NCBI GenBank assembly: GCA_022653075.1
Contig: JALCSB010000009.1
Location: 46,000-109,999 of the forward strand
Direction: 5' to 3'
DNA length: 64,000 nt
Source of the DNA: Intestinimonas sp.
GTDB lineage: Bacteria; Bacillota; Clostridia; Oscillospirales; Oscillospiraceae
Shown here in pieces: positions 17,252 to 25,545 of this stretch. The translations under genes were made by a program, and so were the position numbers. The stretch's first letter is position 1. The number at the start of each line of letters is the position of its first letter. Below the pieces are notes generated by a model. It saw nothing but the letters and a program-made list of their open reading frames with translations, did not search any database and was not told the DNA's origin.

Positions 17252-19255
17252 ATGGATCAGTACATAGGTAAAATGCTGGATAACCGATACGAAATCCTTG
17301 AAGTGATTGGGAGCGGCGGGATGGCTGTGGTGTATAAAGCACTTTGCCACCGGCTTAACCGCATGGTCGCCATTAAAGTGCTGCGTGATAATCTGGCACA
17401 GGATGCGGAATTCCGGCGTCGATTCCACGACGAATCTCAGGCTGTTGCCATGCTGTCTCATCCGAACATTGTGGCTGTTTACGATGTAAGCCGCGCCACG
17501 GATTTGGAATATATTGTGATGGAGCTGATTGACGGAATCACGCTTAAGCAGTACATGCAGCAGAAGGGCGGTACGCTGAACTGGCGGGAAACGCTCCATT
17601 TTATTACACAAATTATGAAGGCGCTTTCTCATGCCCACAGCCGCGGTATTATCCATCGGGATATTAAGCCACAGAATATTATGGTTCTTCGGGACGGCAG
17701 CGTAAAAGTAGCTGATTTCGGAATTGCGCGCCTCGCTTCGGCCGCACAGAACACCCTGACCCAGGAAGCGCTGGGCTCTGTCCACTATATTTCTCCGGAA
17801 CAGGCTAGGGGCAGCCGTATCGACGCGCGTAGCGATATCTATTCCGCCGGCGTGGTACTTTATGAGATGCTGACCGGTCAGCTTCCCTTTGAAGGGGATA
17901 CGCCGGTTTCCGTAGCCATTCAGCATATCAACTCCATTCCGGTTCCACCGCGGGATTTGAACCAGGACATTCCGGAGGCTTTGGAGGCCATTACCATGAA
18001 GGCAATGGCCCCCAATGTCGATAACCGCTACCGCTCAGCGGATGATATGCTGGCCGATTTGGAGGCGTTTCGGAAAAATCCCAGTATCAATTTCGATTAT
18101 TCACCAATAGAACCGTTAGAAAACGATATAACCAATGAGCCGACTCAGGTCATCAGCACGGGCCGCCATCTGCACAGCGGGAACACAACGGCCCGGCACC
18201 GAGCGGTGAAACCAGCCGCAAATGAGGAAGACGCCGAGATACAGCATCATAACTTTTCCATCCCCATGGCGGTGATTGCCATCTTTGTGTTCGTGGTGGG
18301 GCTGGGTTTATTTCTGTGGCTTGCTTTCTTCAGTAATATTTTTGCCGCGGGAGATGAACACGAAGTTCCCCAACTCACCGGCAAGATGCTGGAAGATGTA
18401 ATGAAGGATACTACCGTGACCGACGTATTTACCATCGACTCCAAGGAGGTTACCTCCGACCAGGAGAAAGGGATCATCCTTTCCCAAGACCCTGAGGAGG
18501 GAAAAACGGCCAAAGGTGACCATCCGACCATTACCGTGGAGGTCAGCAGCGGAACGGAAGACGAACTGAAAATGCCAGACGTCACGAATAAAGATTATCA
18601 GGAGGCCCTGACCACGCTGCAAAACATGGGATTACAGGTTGCTACACCCACCTATGAAAACAACGACACGGTGACGCGGAACCATGTGATCCGGTTTACT
18701 CCGCTCGAGGGAACTCAGGTTTCCTCCGGTGATGTGGTAAATCTGGTAATCAGTCTGGGACCCCCGGAGAAGTCTGTGAAAGTCATTTCATTTGTAGGGG
18801 AGGACATTCAAACAGTTAAAAGCCAGCTCACACTGCTGAGTCTGAACTGCGGTGACGTGGTGCCGGTGGACAGCGACAAGGCGGCCGGCATTGTCGTTTT
18901 TCAGAGCATACAGACCGATGAGCTGGTTCCGGAGGGGACGACCATCAATTTCCAAATCAGCAAAGGACCTGCGGAAAGTCCGTCGCAGTCGCCGGATTCC
19001 ACGCCCTCACAAAGTACGGACGAAAATGTCAGCCCATCGTCCCGCCGGATCACCATTGAACTTCCCCCAGGAGATTCTGACTCGGTGCAGGTGCGCGTGG
19101 AGGTCGGCGGAAACCAGCAGTTTGACAGTTTAGTGCCGAGGAATCAAAGCCCGATTTCCCCCATGATAACTGGGACCGGTGTGCAAAATGTGGATGTCTA
19201 TTTTGACGACACCTATGCCTATTCGACCCAAGTAGACTTTTCCAGCAGCACATGA
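17252..19255 (+). CDS. prkC: Ser/Thr protein kinase PrkC with PASTA domains
   Basis: A 667-residue membrane kinase. Kinase domain residues 12-275: glycine loop GSGGMAVVY (20-28), Lys42, HRD at 135-137 (HRDIKPQN), DFG at 155-157, and the activation-loop TQEALGSVHYISPEQ. One membrane helix at about 337-360, then an extracellular part with PASTA repeats (VPQLTGKMLEDV, MPDVTNKDYQEALTTLQNMGLQV, VISFVGEDIQTVKSQLTLLSLNCG) that bind peptidoglycan fragments or lipid II in related kinases. A Ser/Pro-rich linker and a beta-rich C-terminal tail follow. Role: cell-wall sensing, growth, germination. Overlaps rsgA by 4 nt. Confidence 0.96.
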   Translation: MDQYIGKMLDNRYEILEVIGSGGMAVVYKALCHRLNRMVAIKVLRDNLAQDAEFRRRFHDESQAVAMLSHPNIVAVYDVSRATDLEYIVMELIDGITLKQYMQQKGGTLNWRETLHFITQIMKALSHAHSRGIIHRDIKPQNIMVLRDGSVKVADFGIARLASAAQNTLTQEALGSVHYISPEQARGSRIDARSDIYSAGVVLYEMLTGQLPFEGDTPVSVAIQHINSIPVPPRDLNQDIPEALEAITMKAMAPNVDNRYRSADDMLADLEAFRKNPSINFDYSPIEPLENDITNEPTQVISTGRHLHSGNTTARHRAVKPAANEEDAEIQHHNFSIPMAVIAIFVFVVGLGLFLWLAFFSNIFAAGDEHEVPQLTGKMLEDVMKDTTVTDVFTIDSKEVTSDQEKGIILSQDPEEGKTAKGDHPTITVEVSSGTEDELKMPDVTNKDYQEALTTLQNMGLQVATPTYENNDTVTRNHVIRFTPLEGTQVSSGDVVNLVISLGPPEKSVKVISFVGEDIQTVKSQLTLLSLNCGDVVPVDSDKAAGIVVFQSIQTDELVPEGTTINFQISKGPAESPSQSPDSTPSQSTDENVSPSSRRITIELPPGDSDSVQVRVEVGGNQQFDSLVPRNQSPISPMITGTGVQNVDVYFDDTYAYSTQVDFSSST

Positions 19256-20148
19256 GCAGGACAGGAATGATTCGAAAAGCTCTCAGCGGCTTTTACTATG
19301 TCGATGACGGAGAGCAGCTGGTAACCTGCCGCGCAAGAGGAAAGTTCCGGCATCAAAAGATCACGCCGTTGGTGGGTGACCAAGTCATTTTTACCGCGCT
19401 GACGGATGGCAGTGGTACCTTGGAAGAAATTCAGCCGCGTAAAAATGAATTCCGACGCCCCGCAGTTGCGAATATTGATCAGCTTGTGATTGTGGTTTCC
19501 GGTGTAATTCCCGTTACCGACCCGTTTTTGATCGACCGCGTGATTGCTATCGCGGAAACCAAGCAAGGCTGTGATAGCGTTATCTGCATCAATAAGAGTG
19601 ATCTGTGCCATGCGGATGACTTATATGACATTTATACGTTGGCCGGCTTTCTCACTTTACGCGTAAGCGCAAAGACGGGGGAGGGAATGGACATGCTTTC
19701 TGCCGCAATTTCAGGCAAGGCATCAGCCTTTACAGGAAATTCTGGCGTGGGCAAGTCCAGTATTCTAAATCGCCTAGCACCTGGATTCCATTTGCAGGTA
19801 GGTGCCGTCAGCGATAAACTCGGCCGGGGGAGGCATACCACGCGCCATGTAGAACTCTATCGGCTGTCGGGGAATACCATGGTTGCAGATACGCCTGGTT
19901 TTTCCTCTTTTGATACGGAGCGTATGGAACTGACCGGAAAAGAGGATCTGCAAAACGCATTTCGTGAGTTCCGGCCCTATCTCAATCAGTGCCGCTTTGC
20001 GGGTTGTTCTCATACTAAGGAGAAGGGCTGTGCCGTCCTTCAGGCTCTGAAGGACGGCAGGATTGCCCCCAGCCGTCATGCCAGTTATCTTCGGCTTTAT
20101 GAACAACTAAAGAATATTCCTGAGTGGGAACGGGCCAGAGAATCCTGA
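19252..20148 (+). CDS. rsgA: Ribosome small-subunit-dependent GTPase RsgA
   Basis: Circularly permuted GTPase for 30S maturation. 298 residues: N-terminal OB fold (RARGKFRHQKITPLVGDQV), permuted G motifs with NKSD (G4, INKSDL) before the P-loop TGNSGVGKSSILN, then DTPGFSSF (G3), and a C-terminal zinc site C-x4-C-x6-H-x5-C in NQCRFAGCSHTKEKGC. Follows prkC as in Bacillus (prkC-rsgA-rpe-thiN-spoVM); rpe and thiN are missing here, and spoVM comes next after a large hairpin. Start ATG 19252 overlaps the prkC stop; ATG 19267 is a possible alternative. Confidence 0.95.
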   Translation: MSRTGMIRKALSGFYYVDDGEQLVTCRARGKFRHQKITPLVGDQVIFTALTDGSGTLEEIQPRKNEFRRPAVANIDQLVIVVSGVIPVTDPFLIDRVIAIAETKQGCDSVICINKSDLCHADDLYDIYTLAGFLTLRVSAKTGEGMDMLSAAISGKASAFTGNSGVGKSSILNRLAPGFHLQVGAVSDKLGRGRHTTRHVELYRLSGNTMVADTPGFSSFDTERMELTGKEDLQNAFREFRPYLNQCRFAGCSHTKEKGCAVLQALKDGRIAPSRHASYLRLYEQLKNIPEWERARES

Positions 20149-20164
20149 GTTTTTGGAACAAAAC

Positions 20165-20225
20165 GCCTCTCTTCCTCGTATACTGATAGCAGAAATGCCA
20201 GTATACGTGGAAGGGAGGCGCTTTT
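20165..20225 (+). terminator. Long hairpin between rsgA and spoVM, containing the spoVM ribosome binding site
   Basis: A 21-bp stem (left arm 20165-20185, right arm 20199-20219) with one G-U pair and one T-T mismatch, 13-nt loop, followed by GCTTTTCTT. The inner 9 bp cgtatactg / cagtatacg are perfect. It has terminator form for the priA-rsgA run, but the AAGGGAGG of spoVM (20211-20218) is inside the right arm, so a transcript entering from upstream would have that site base-paired. Confidence 0.75.
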
Positions 20226-20226
20226 C

Positions 20227-20304
20227 TTGAAAATTGTGGTAGTACATTCTCCCCGCTGCCTGTGCGGGCTGCTTCGTGTCCTGTTTGGAATAAAAGAAAA
20301 CTAA
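20227..20304 (+). CDS. spoVM: Stage V sporulation protein M (SpoVM), 25 residues
   Basis: A very short ORF: TTG start, 25 codons, TAA stop, with AAGGGAGG 8 nt upstream. The peptide begins MKIVVVHSPRCL and ends LFGIKEN. Compared from memory with Bacillus SpoVM (26 residues, beginning MKFYTIKLPKFL) it keeps Met1, Lys2, Pro9, Leu12, Gly14, Arg17 and Gly21 at the same positions. SpoVM is an amphipathic helix that recognises the curved forespore membrane and anchors SpoIVA; Pro9 is important there. Context agrees: in Bacillus spoVM lies downstream of prkC-rsgA, and here sipL and spoIVA, its coat-morphogenesis partners, follow directly. Two cysteines (C11, C13) are unlike the Bacillus peptide. Confidence 0.88.
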   Translation: MKIVVVHSPRCLCGLLRVLFGIKEN

Positions 20305-20308
20305 ACAA

Positions 20309-20338
20309 GTCATAGTTTCCGCTCCTTGCACATATGCT
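20309..20338 (+). promoter_or_regulatory. Sigma-E-like promoter before sipL
   Basis: GTCATAGT (20309-20316), exactly 14 nt, CATATGCT (20331-20338). The Bacillus sigma-E consensus is close to GTCATATT-N14-CATACAHT, so 7/8 and 6/8 positions fit. It lies 33 nt before the sipL ATG, directly after spoVM. Confidence 0.6.
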
Positions 20339-20370
20339 GCTTCAGAACATGGTACAAGGAGAGGAATGCT

Positions 20371-21909
20371 ATGGAACTGGAACTGACCACAATAAATTTG
20401 AACTGCTATGATATGGTTCTGGATACCACGCTGCTTGATGAGGAAACGCTGGAAAGCATTGTTCCCGACGCTTATCCGGATATTATGCGCATCCTAGATA
20501 CGGAAGCAATGGTATGCCTGAATGAAAAAAAGGCCACCGAGGGCCGTGCGGAGGTTTCCGGTTCTGTACGGGCCGATATTCTCTATCTTCCGGAGGCTGA
20601 CGGATGCGTCCAACGCATGACGGTCAGTCTCCCATTTTCCTGTTCCGCAGATTTGCCAGCCATCACGGCAAACAGTCATATCACGGCGCTCCTGAATATC
20701 AGGACTGTGGATACCCGAAGTTTGAATCCCCGTAAGGTCCTGACCCGCGTCTGTGTTTCTGTCCAACTGCAGGTCTATGTGCCGCGAGCTTCCGACATTT
20801 GCAGCGACGTATGCAGCGAAGATCAGGCGGATATTCAGCAGCTTTGTGAGACACAAGATGCCTATATGGTAATGTCGGTGGAGGAAAAACCTTTTACGTT
20901 CTCAGATGAACTTGCCCTGCCCGGAAGCCGCGCCCGGATTCAAACACTGCTGAAGACCCGCGTAGATTTTGCATGCAGTGAGTCAAAAATTATCGGCAGT
21001 AAATTAATCTTTAAAGGGGATGCAACGCTGTACCTGCTGTATCTGGACGCGGCAGGCAGTATCTCCTCGGCGGAATTTGAACTTCCATTCTCTCAGATTA
21101 TGGAAATTGTGGGGGTGGGAGAAGATGCCAACGCCACCCTTCAAATTTCCATGACCGATTGCAACTGTCTGCCAGCAGGGGAGGGTGACGACGAGGGCCG
21201 TACGATATCCGTTTCGCTCTCCATGCTGGCACAGGCGGTCGTCAGGGAGGAACGTCAGGTTCAACTCCTGACGGATGTGTACAGCACGGCCTGCGCGGTT
21301 ACAGCGGAGAGCAAAGTTTATACCTTTTCCCATCTGGCGGACAGCGGAAGCCGGCGGGTCATGATGCGGGAAACGTTGGAGACCGCCCAGCCGGTCCGTG
21401 AGGTATGCGATGTCTGTGTCCGAACCGGCCAGGTCAGCCAGTCAAAGGGCGACGGTGGTACGATAGAACTAAGCGGGGAAACCTTTGTTTCCGTTCTCTA
21501 TCTGGGCGAGGACGGTATGCTTTACACGGAGACCCGCTCGCTTGCAGCGTCCTGTACATTGGAGCTGCCGGATGATTGCGTACTATCCTGCCAGTGTGTC
21601 TGCCCCGGTGAACGGTTTGCATCGCCGGCAGGCGGCGGTATCGAGGTGCGTTATCCGATTCTTTTCTCTTACCTTGCGCTGATTTCACAGCGGGCGATGG
21701 GGGTAAACCACGTGGTACGGGATGAGAAGTCACCGAGAAACATTGCTGGCCAGCCGTCTATTATCCTCCGCATGGTGACGGAAAATGAAAAGCTCTGGGA
21801 TATTGCCAAAGCTTATGGGACAACAGCGTCCGATATCATGCGTGCCAATGCCCTGACAGAGGAAGCGGTACCCGTAGGTCACCTGCTGCTGATTCCAAAA
21901 AAACGTTAG
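20371..21909 (+). CDS. sipL: SipL-type spore coat morphogenetic protein (DUF3794/SPOCS repeats plus LysM)
   Basis: A 512-residue protein. The N-terminal and central parts are DUF3794 (SPOCS) repeats, seen as recurring VLYL/ILYLPEADG, LLYLDAAGSISSAEFELPF and VLYLGEDGMLYTETRSL blocks. The last 50 residues form a LysM domain (MVTENEKLWDIAKAYGTTASDIMRANAL ... LLLIPKK). This is the architecture of Clostridioides difficile SipL, which binds SpoIVA through its LysM domain and brings coat protein to the forespore; it is the functional counterpart of SpoVID. ATG 20371 has AAGGAGAGG 7 nt upstream; the frame extends further up but into the promoter. It sits between spoVM and spoIVA. Confidence 0.87.
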   Translation: MELELTTINLNCYDMVLDTTLLDEETLESIVPDAYPDIMRILDTEAMVCLNEKKATEGRAEVSGSVRADILYLPEADGCVQRMTVSLPFSCSADLPAITANSHITALLNIRTVDTRSLNPRKVLTRVCVSVQLQVYVPRASDICSDVCSEDQADIQQLCETQDAYMVMSVEEKPFTFSDELALPGSRARIQTLLKTRVDFACSESKIIGSKLIFKGDATLYLLYLDAAGSISSAEFELPFSQIMEIVGVGEDANATLQISMTDCNCLPAGEGDDEGRTISVSLSMLAQAVVREERQVQLLTDVYSTACAVTAESKVYTFSHLADSGSRRVMMRETLETAQPVREVCDVCVRTGQVSQSKGDGGTIELSGETFVSVLYLGEDGMLYTETRSLAASCTLELPDDCVLSCQCVCPGERFASPAGGGIEVRYPILFSYLALISQRAMGVNHVVRDEKSPRNIAGQPSIILRMVTENEKLWDIAKAYGTTASDIMRANALTEEAVPVGHLLLIPKKR

Positions 21910-21922
21910 CGGTAAAACTTGT

Positions 21923-21952
21923 GTCATACCGCATGGCTTATCCACATAAGCA
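21923..21952 (+). promoter_or_regulatory. Sigma-E-like promoter before spoIVA
   Basis: GTCATACC (21923-21930), 14 nt, CATAAGCA (21945-21952), 33 nt before the spoIVA GTG. Same GTCATA core, same 14-nt spacing and same distance to the start codon as the site before sipL. Confidence 0.5.
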
Positions 21953-21984
21953 TGTATGGAAAACGCCGGCGAGGAGGAATTGCA

Positions 21985-23463
21985 GTGGAAGATCAGAACA
22001 TCTATGAGGATATCGCGCTGCGAACAGAGGGCGATATTTATATTGGCGTGGTCGGACCAGTGCGGACGGGAAAATCCACGTTTATCAAGCGCTTTATGGA
22101 GACGCTGGTCATCCCGAATATTGACAACGTCTATCGCCGGGAACGGGCGCGGGATGAACTGCCGCAGAGCGGCTCGGGCAGAATGGTGATGACTGCCGAG
22201 CCGAAATTCGTACCTGAGGATGCCGTGGAGATTTCTATGGAGGGCGGCGCAACGCTCTCTGTCCGGTTAATCGACTGCGTAGGCTACATGGTGCCCGGTG
22301 CTACCGGACAGTTTGAAAACGACGCACCGCGTATGGTGACGACGCCGTGGTTCGATTACGAAGTTCCCATGACGGAAGCCGCTGAGATTGGAACCCGCAA
22401 GGTCATCGCGGAGCACTCCACCATCGGAATTGTGATCACTACCGATGGGACGATAACCGATATTGCGCGGGAAGACTATCTGGAAGCGGAAGAGCGCGTG
22501 ATCCGCGAGCTTCAGGAATTGGGAAAACCGTTCCTTGTTTTGCTCAATTCCGCCGAGCCCAATTCAGAACGTGCCAAGGCCATCCGCACCGATATTTCAT
22601 CCAGGTATGACGTAACCTGTATTGCAGTCAACTGCCTGGAGCTGGAACAGAGCGACGTGGCCGACATCATTAAAGCGGTCCTTTACGAGTTCCCCCTGAA
22701 GGAACTGGACCTCAATCTACCCCCGTGGGTGGATGCGCTGCCGTATGACCATCCCATCAAAAGCGGCCTCTATGCCACGATTCGGGAAAGCTCCGCAGAG
22801 CTTCACCGGATTCGGGACGTGTCCCGCACGATGGATGCCATCGGACAGTATGAGGGGATCAGTCGTGTGAGCATATCTGCCATTCAACTGGGAACCGGCC
22901 TGGTCTCGGTCGAGCTGGAACTTCCGCGCAGCCTGTTTTATGAGACGCTGTCCGGGCAGTCAGGCTTTACCATCCATGACGACGGTGACCTGATGAAACT
23001 GCTTACTGAGCTTGCCGGGGTAAAGAGCGCTTACGACCGAGTTGCCACCGCGCTGGATGAGGTTAAGGAAACCGGATATGGCATTGTGGTGCCCACAACG
23101 GATGAACTTGTTTTAGAGGAGCCGGAGATCGTCCGGCAGGGGGGACGCTATGGCGTCCGTTTGAAGGCCTCCGCGCCGTCCATTCATATGATTCGCGCTG
23201 ATATTGAAACGGAGGTTTCGCCCATTGTGGGCAACGAGAAGCAGTCGGAAGAAATGATCCATTACCTAATGGAGGAATTCGAAGGCGATGCCTCTAAAAT
23301 CTGGCAGTCCAATATTTTCGGAAAATCCTTCTATGAGCTAGTCAGTGAGGATCTGAACGCCAAGGTCAAACGTATGCCGGAGGATGCACGCGCCAAGCTG
23401 AGAGAGACGCTGCAGCGTATCATAAACGAGGGGTCCGGAGGTCTTATCTGTATCATCCTTTAA
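21985..23463 (+). CDS. spoIVA: Stage IV sporulation protein A, coat ATPase SpoIVA
   Basis: Cytoskeletal ATPase that polymerises around the forespore as the coat basement layer. From the GTG at 21985 (GGAGG 8 nt upstream) it is 492 residues, the same length as the Bacillus protein. Walker A is GPVRTGKST with Lys30 at the same position as in Bacillus; DCVGYMVPGA and the TTDGTITDIARE and LLNSAEPNSE segments follow, and the end GGLICIIL is the family C-terminus used in localisation. In-frame codons upstream (from 21919) lie over the promoter and are rejected. Partners SpoVM and SipL are encoded immediately upstream. Confidence 0.97.
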   Translation: MEDQNIYEDIALRTEGDIYIGVVGPVRTGKSTFIKRFMETLVIPNIDNVYRRERARDELPQSGSGRMVMTAEPKFVPEDAVEISMEGGATLSVRLIDCVGYMVPGATGQFENDAPRMVTTPWFDYEVPMTEAAEIGTRKVIAEHSTIGIVITTDGTITDIAREDYLEAEERVIRELQELGKPFLVLLNSAEPNSERAKAIRTDISSRYDVTCIAVNCLELEQSDVADIIKAVLYEFPLKELDLNLPPWVDALPYDHPIKSGLYATIRESSAELHRIRDVSRTMDAIGQYEGISRVSISAIQLGTGLVSVELELPRSLFYETLSGQSGFTIHDDGDLMKLLTELAGVKSAYDRVATALDEVKETGYGIVVPTTDELVLEEPEIVRQGGRYGVRLKASAPSIHMIRADIETEVSPIVGNEKQSEEMIHYLMEEFEGDASKIWQSNIFGKSFYELVSEDLNAKVKRMPEDARAKLRETLQRIINEGSGGLICIIL

Positions 23464-23468
23464 AATTG

Positions 23469-23508
23469 GGAAAGCGGCTCTGCGGCATATGTCGCAGAGC
23501 CGCTTTCC
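23469..23508. terminator. Bidirectional terminator between spoIVA and the Crp/Fnr gene
   Basis: Perfect 16-bp stem ggaaagcggctctgcg / cgcagagccgctttcc with an 8-nt loop, lying between two convergent genes. T content is moderate on both sides. Confidence 0.8.
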
Positions 23509-23529
23509 TGCTTTCCATGGTGTATTCAG

Positions 23530-24174
23530 TCAGAGTGAAGCATACTGCTTCAAAGCCTCTGCATCTAAAATGGTTACTTCCCGATAGCCGGTGGAAATCA
23601 TTCCATGCCGGGCAAATACACTGAGGACACGGCTTGCCGTTACGCGGCTTACCCCCACCGCATAGCCCAAGTCCTCATGCGTACAGGGAATAGGGCCGCC
23701 ATTAACAGGGCGCAGCGCCAGAAGCTGCCGCGCAATCCGCTGATCCGCCCGCAGAAAGGACATGCTGTCCACATGGGAAGACAAAAGCCGCACGGTCCGG
23801 GATAAGTACTGAAGCAGAGCCATGGTAAGCTCCGGGCAGCGTATCAGAGTATCCCGCGCCTGGATGTGGTCAATGGATACGATGGAGCAGGCCGTCATCG
23901 CCTGAGCGGATGAAACGCGCGGAAGACCATCAAAAAAGGCCGCTTCCCCCATAATATCGCCAGTTTGGTAGAGGGTTAAGATACGCTCGTCGCCGTCTCC
24001 CGAACTCATGAAGCTCTTAACCCGGCCATCTACGATATAATAAAATTTTTCAGCCTGTGAACCCTGAAAATAGATGAGTTCTCCGGAAACAAAGGACCTG
24101 GCGCGGCGCCCCTCTGCAAAGGGCGCCCAAACATGGGCAGGCAGGCCGCGGGTCGCTGAATGAAAATAGTCCAT
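23530..24174 (-). CDS. Crp/Fnr family transcriptional regulator
   Basis: A 214-residue protein with an N-terminal cyclic-nucleotide-binding-type beta barrel (FVSGELIYFQGSQAEKFYYIVDGRVKSF, GDIMGEAAFFDGLPRVSSAQA) and a C-terminal helix-turn-helix (CTHEDLGYAVGVSRVTASRVLSVF). No N-terminal Fe-S cysteine cluster of the FNR type is seen, so the signal is unknown. The ATG at 24174 is preferred: GGAGG lies 8 nt upstream, while the GTG at 24183 overlaps it. Divergent from leuCDB across about 95 nt; whether it controls the leu genes is not shown by sequence. Confidence 0.88.
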   Translation of the reverse strand: MDYFHSATRGLPAHVWAPFAEGRRARSFVSGELIYFQGSQAEKFYYIVDGRVKSFMSSGDGDERILTLYQTGDIMGEAAFFDGLPRVSSAQAMTACSIVSIDHIQARDTLIRCPELTMALLQYLSRTVRLLSSHVDSMSFLRADQRIARQLLALRPVNGGPIPCTHEDLGYAVGVSRVTASRVLSVFARHGMISTGYREVTILDAEALKQYASL

Positions 24175-24192
24175 TTTTGCCACCTCCGTTAA

Positions 24193-24221
24193 ATTGTATC
24201 ATATGTAACATTCTTTTTCAA
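24193..24221 (-). promoter_or_regulatory. Promoter of the Crp/Fnr gene with overlapping dyad
   Basis: Minus strand TTGAAA (24221-24216), 17-nt spacer, TACAAT (24198-24193). An imperfect 14-bp dyad, GTATCATATGTAAC on the plus strand (24196-24209), covers the -10 box; it could be an autoregulatory operator for the Crp-like protein. Confidence 0.55.
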
Positions 24222-24270
24222 GAATCCTGTCATAATGAGATTACCTAATCTAATAAAGGGGGACCCAAAG

Positions 24271-25545
24271 ATGGGAATGACCATGACTCAGAAAATTCTG
24301 GCAAAGCATGCCGGACTTTCATCGGTGAAAGCCGGACAGCTGATTGAGGGCAAACTGGACCTGGTATTGGGTAACGACATTACGACGCCGGTTGCCATCA
24401 CCGAATTTGATAAAGCAGGGCTGACCCGGATCTTTGACAAGGAGAAAATCGCCATTGTCCTGGATCATTATACACCCTGCAAAGACATCAAGGCGGCTCA
24501 GCTCTGTGCCAAGGCCAGGGCGTTTGCCAAGCGCTTTGACCTTACGCATTTTTATGATGTTGGACAGATGGGCGTGGAACACGCGCTGATTCCGGAAAAG
24601 GGATTGGCCGCACCGGGAGAGGCCATCGTGGGTGCGGACTCCCATACCTGCACATACGGCGCGCTGGGCGCGTTTTCTACCGGCGTAGGTTCCACCGACA
24701 TGGCCGCCGCTATGGCCACCGGCAGTCTCTGGTTTAAGGTTCCGCAGGCAATTAAGGTCACTCTGACCGGAACACCTGGAACCTATGTCAGCGGCAAGGA
24801 TGTGGTGCTGCACCTGATCGGAGAAATTGGTGTGGACGGTGCGCTCTATCAGTCCCTGGAGTTTACAGGGGACGGGGTGGCCCAACTTACCATGGATGAT
24901 CGGTTTACCATAGCCAACATGGCTATTGAGGCCGGTGCGAAAAACGGCATTTTCCCGGTAGACGAGCAGACCCGGGCCTATCTGAAGGATAAGGTGGACC
25001 GCCCTTGGGAGGCAGTTGACGCGGACTCGGATGCGGTCTATACCCGGGAGGTGGTAATCGACCTCTCCGCCCTGCGTCCCACGGTGGCGCTGCCGCATCT
25101 GCCCTCCAACACCAAGACGGTGGACGAAGTCGCGGGCATGGAAATCCAGCAGGTGGTTATCGGTTCCTGCACCAACGGCCGGCTCAAGGATCTGGCGGAA
25201 GCGGCGGGAATTTTAAAAGGAAAGCGGGTCGCCCCAGGCGTACGCTGTATCGTTTTGCCTGCCACCCAGAAGATCTATCTGGATGCGATGGCTCGCGGCT
25301 ATCTGGAGACGTTCATCACCGCAGGCTGCGCGGTTTCCACCCCGACCTGCGGCCCCTGCCTGGGCGGCCATATGGGGGTACTGGCGGACGGTGAGCGGGC
25401 CGTGTCCACGACGAACCGTAATTTTGTGGGACGTATGGGGCCGGTATCTTCCGAAATTATTCTAGCCAGCCCTGCCGTGGCTGCGGCCTCCGCTGTAGCC
25501 GGCTGCCTTGCCGACCCGGAAAAAATTGTGAGAGGTGAGCAATAA
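24271..25545 (+). CDS. leuC: 3-isopropylmalate dehydratase, large subunit
   Basis: Leucine synthesis: isomerises 2- to 3-isopropylmalate with LeuD. 424 residues of the aconitase family; the 4Fe-4S ligands are in VIGSCTNGR and [14 protein letters not shown], and [13 protein letters not shown] is the substrate-binding block. ATG 24271 has AAAGGGGG 7 nt upstream; an ATG at 24235 in frame lacks a site and lies in the promoter zone. The length near 420 fits the homoaconitase/LeuC split type found in clostridia and archaea. TAATG junction with leuD. Confidence 0.95.
   Translation: MGMTMTQKILAKHAGLSSVKAGQLIEGKLDLVLGNDITTPVAITEFDKAGLTRIFDKEKIAIVLDHYTPCKDIKAAQLCAKARAFAKRFDLTHFYDVGQMGVEHALIPEKGLAAPGEAIVGADSHTCTYGALGAFSTGVGSTDMAAAMATGSLWFKVPQAIKVTLTGTPGTYVSGKDVVLHLIGEIGVDGALYQSLEFTGDGVAQLTMDDRFTIANMAIEAGAKNGIFPVDEQTRAYLKDKVDRPWEAVDADSDAVYTREVVIDLSALRPTVALPHLPSNTKTVDEVAGMEIQQVVIGSCTNGRLKDLAEAAGILKGKRVAPGVRCIVLPATQKIYLDAMARGYLETFITAGCAVSTPTCGPCLGGHMGVLADGERAVSTTNRNFVGRMGPVSSEIILASPAVAAASAVAGCLADPEKIVRGEQ

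Noticed and set aside
24175..24270. T-box for leucine before leuC
   Set aside because: The gap is under 100 nt and lacks the conserved T-box and terminator elements.
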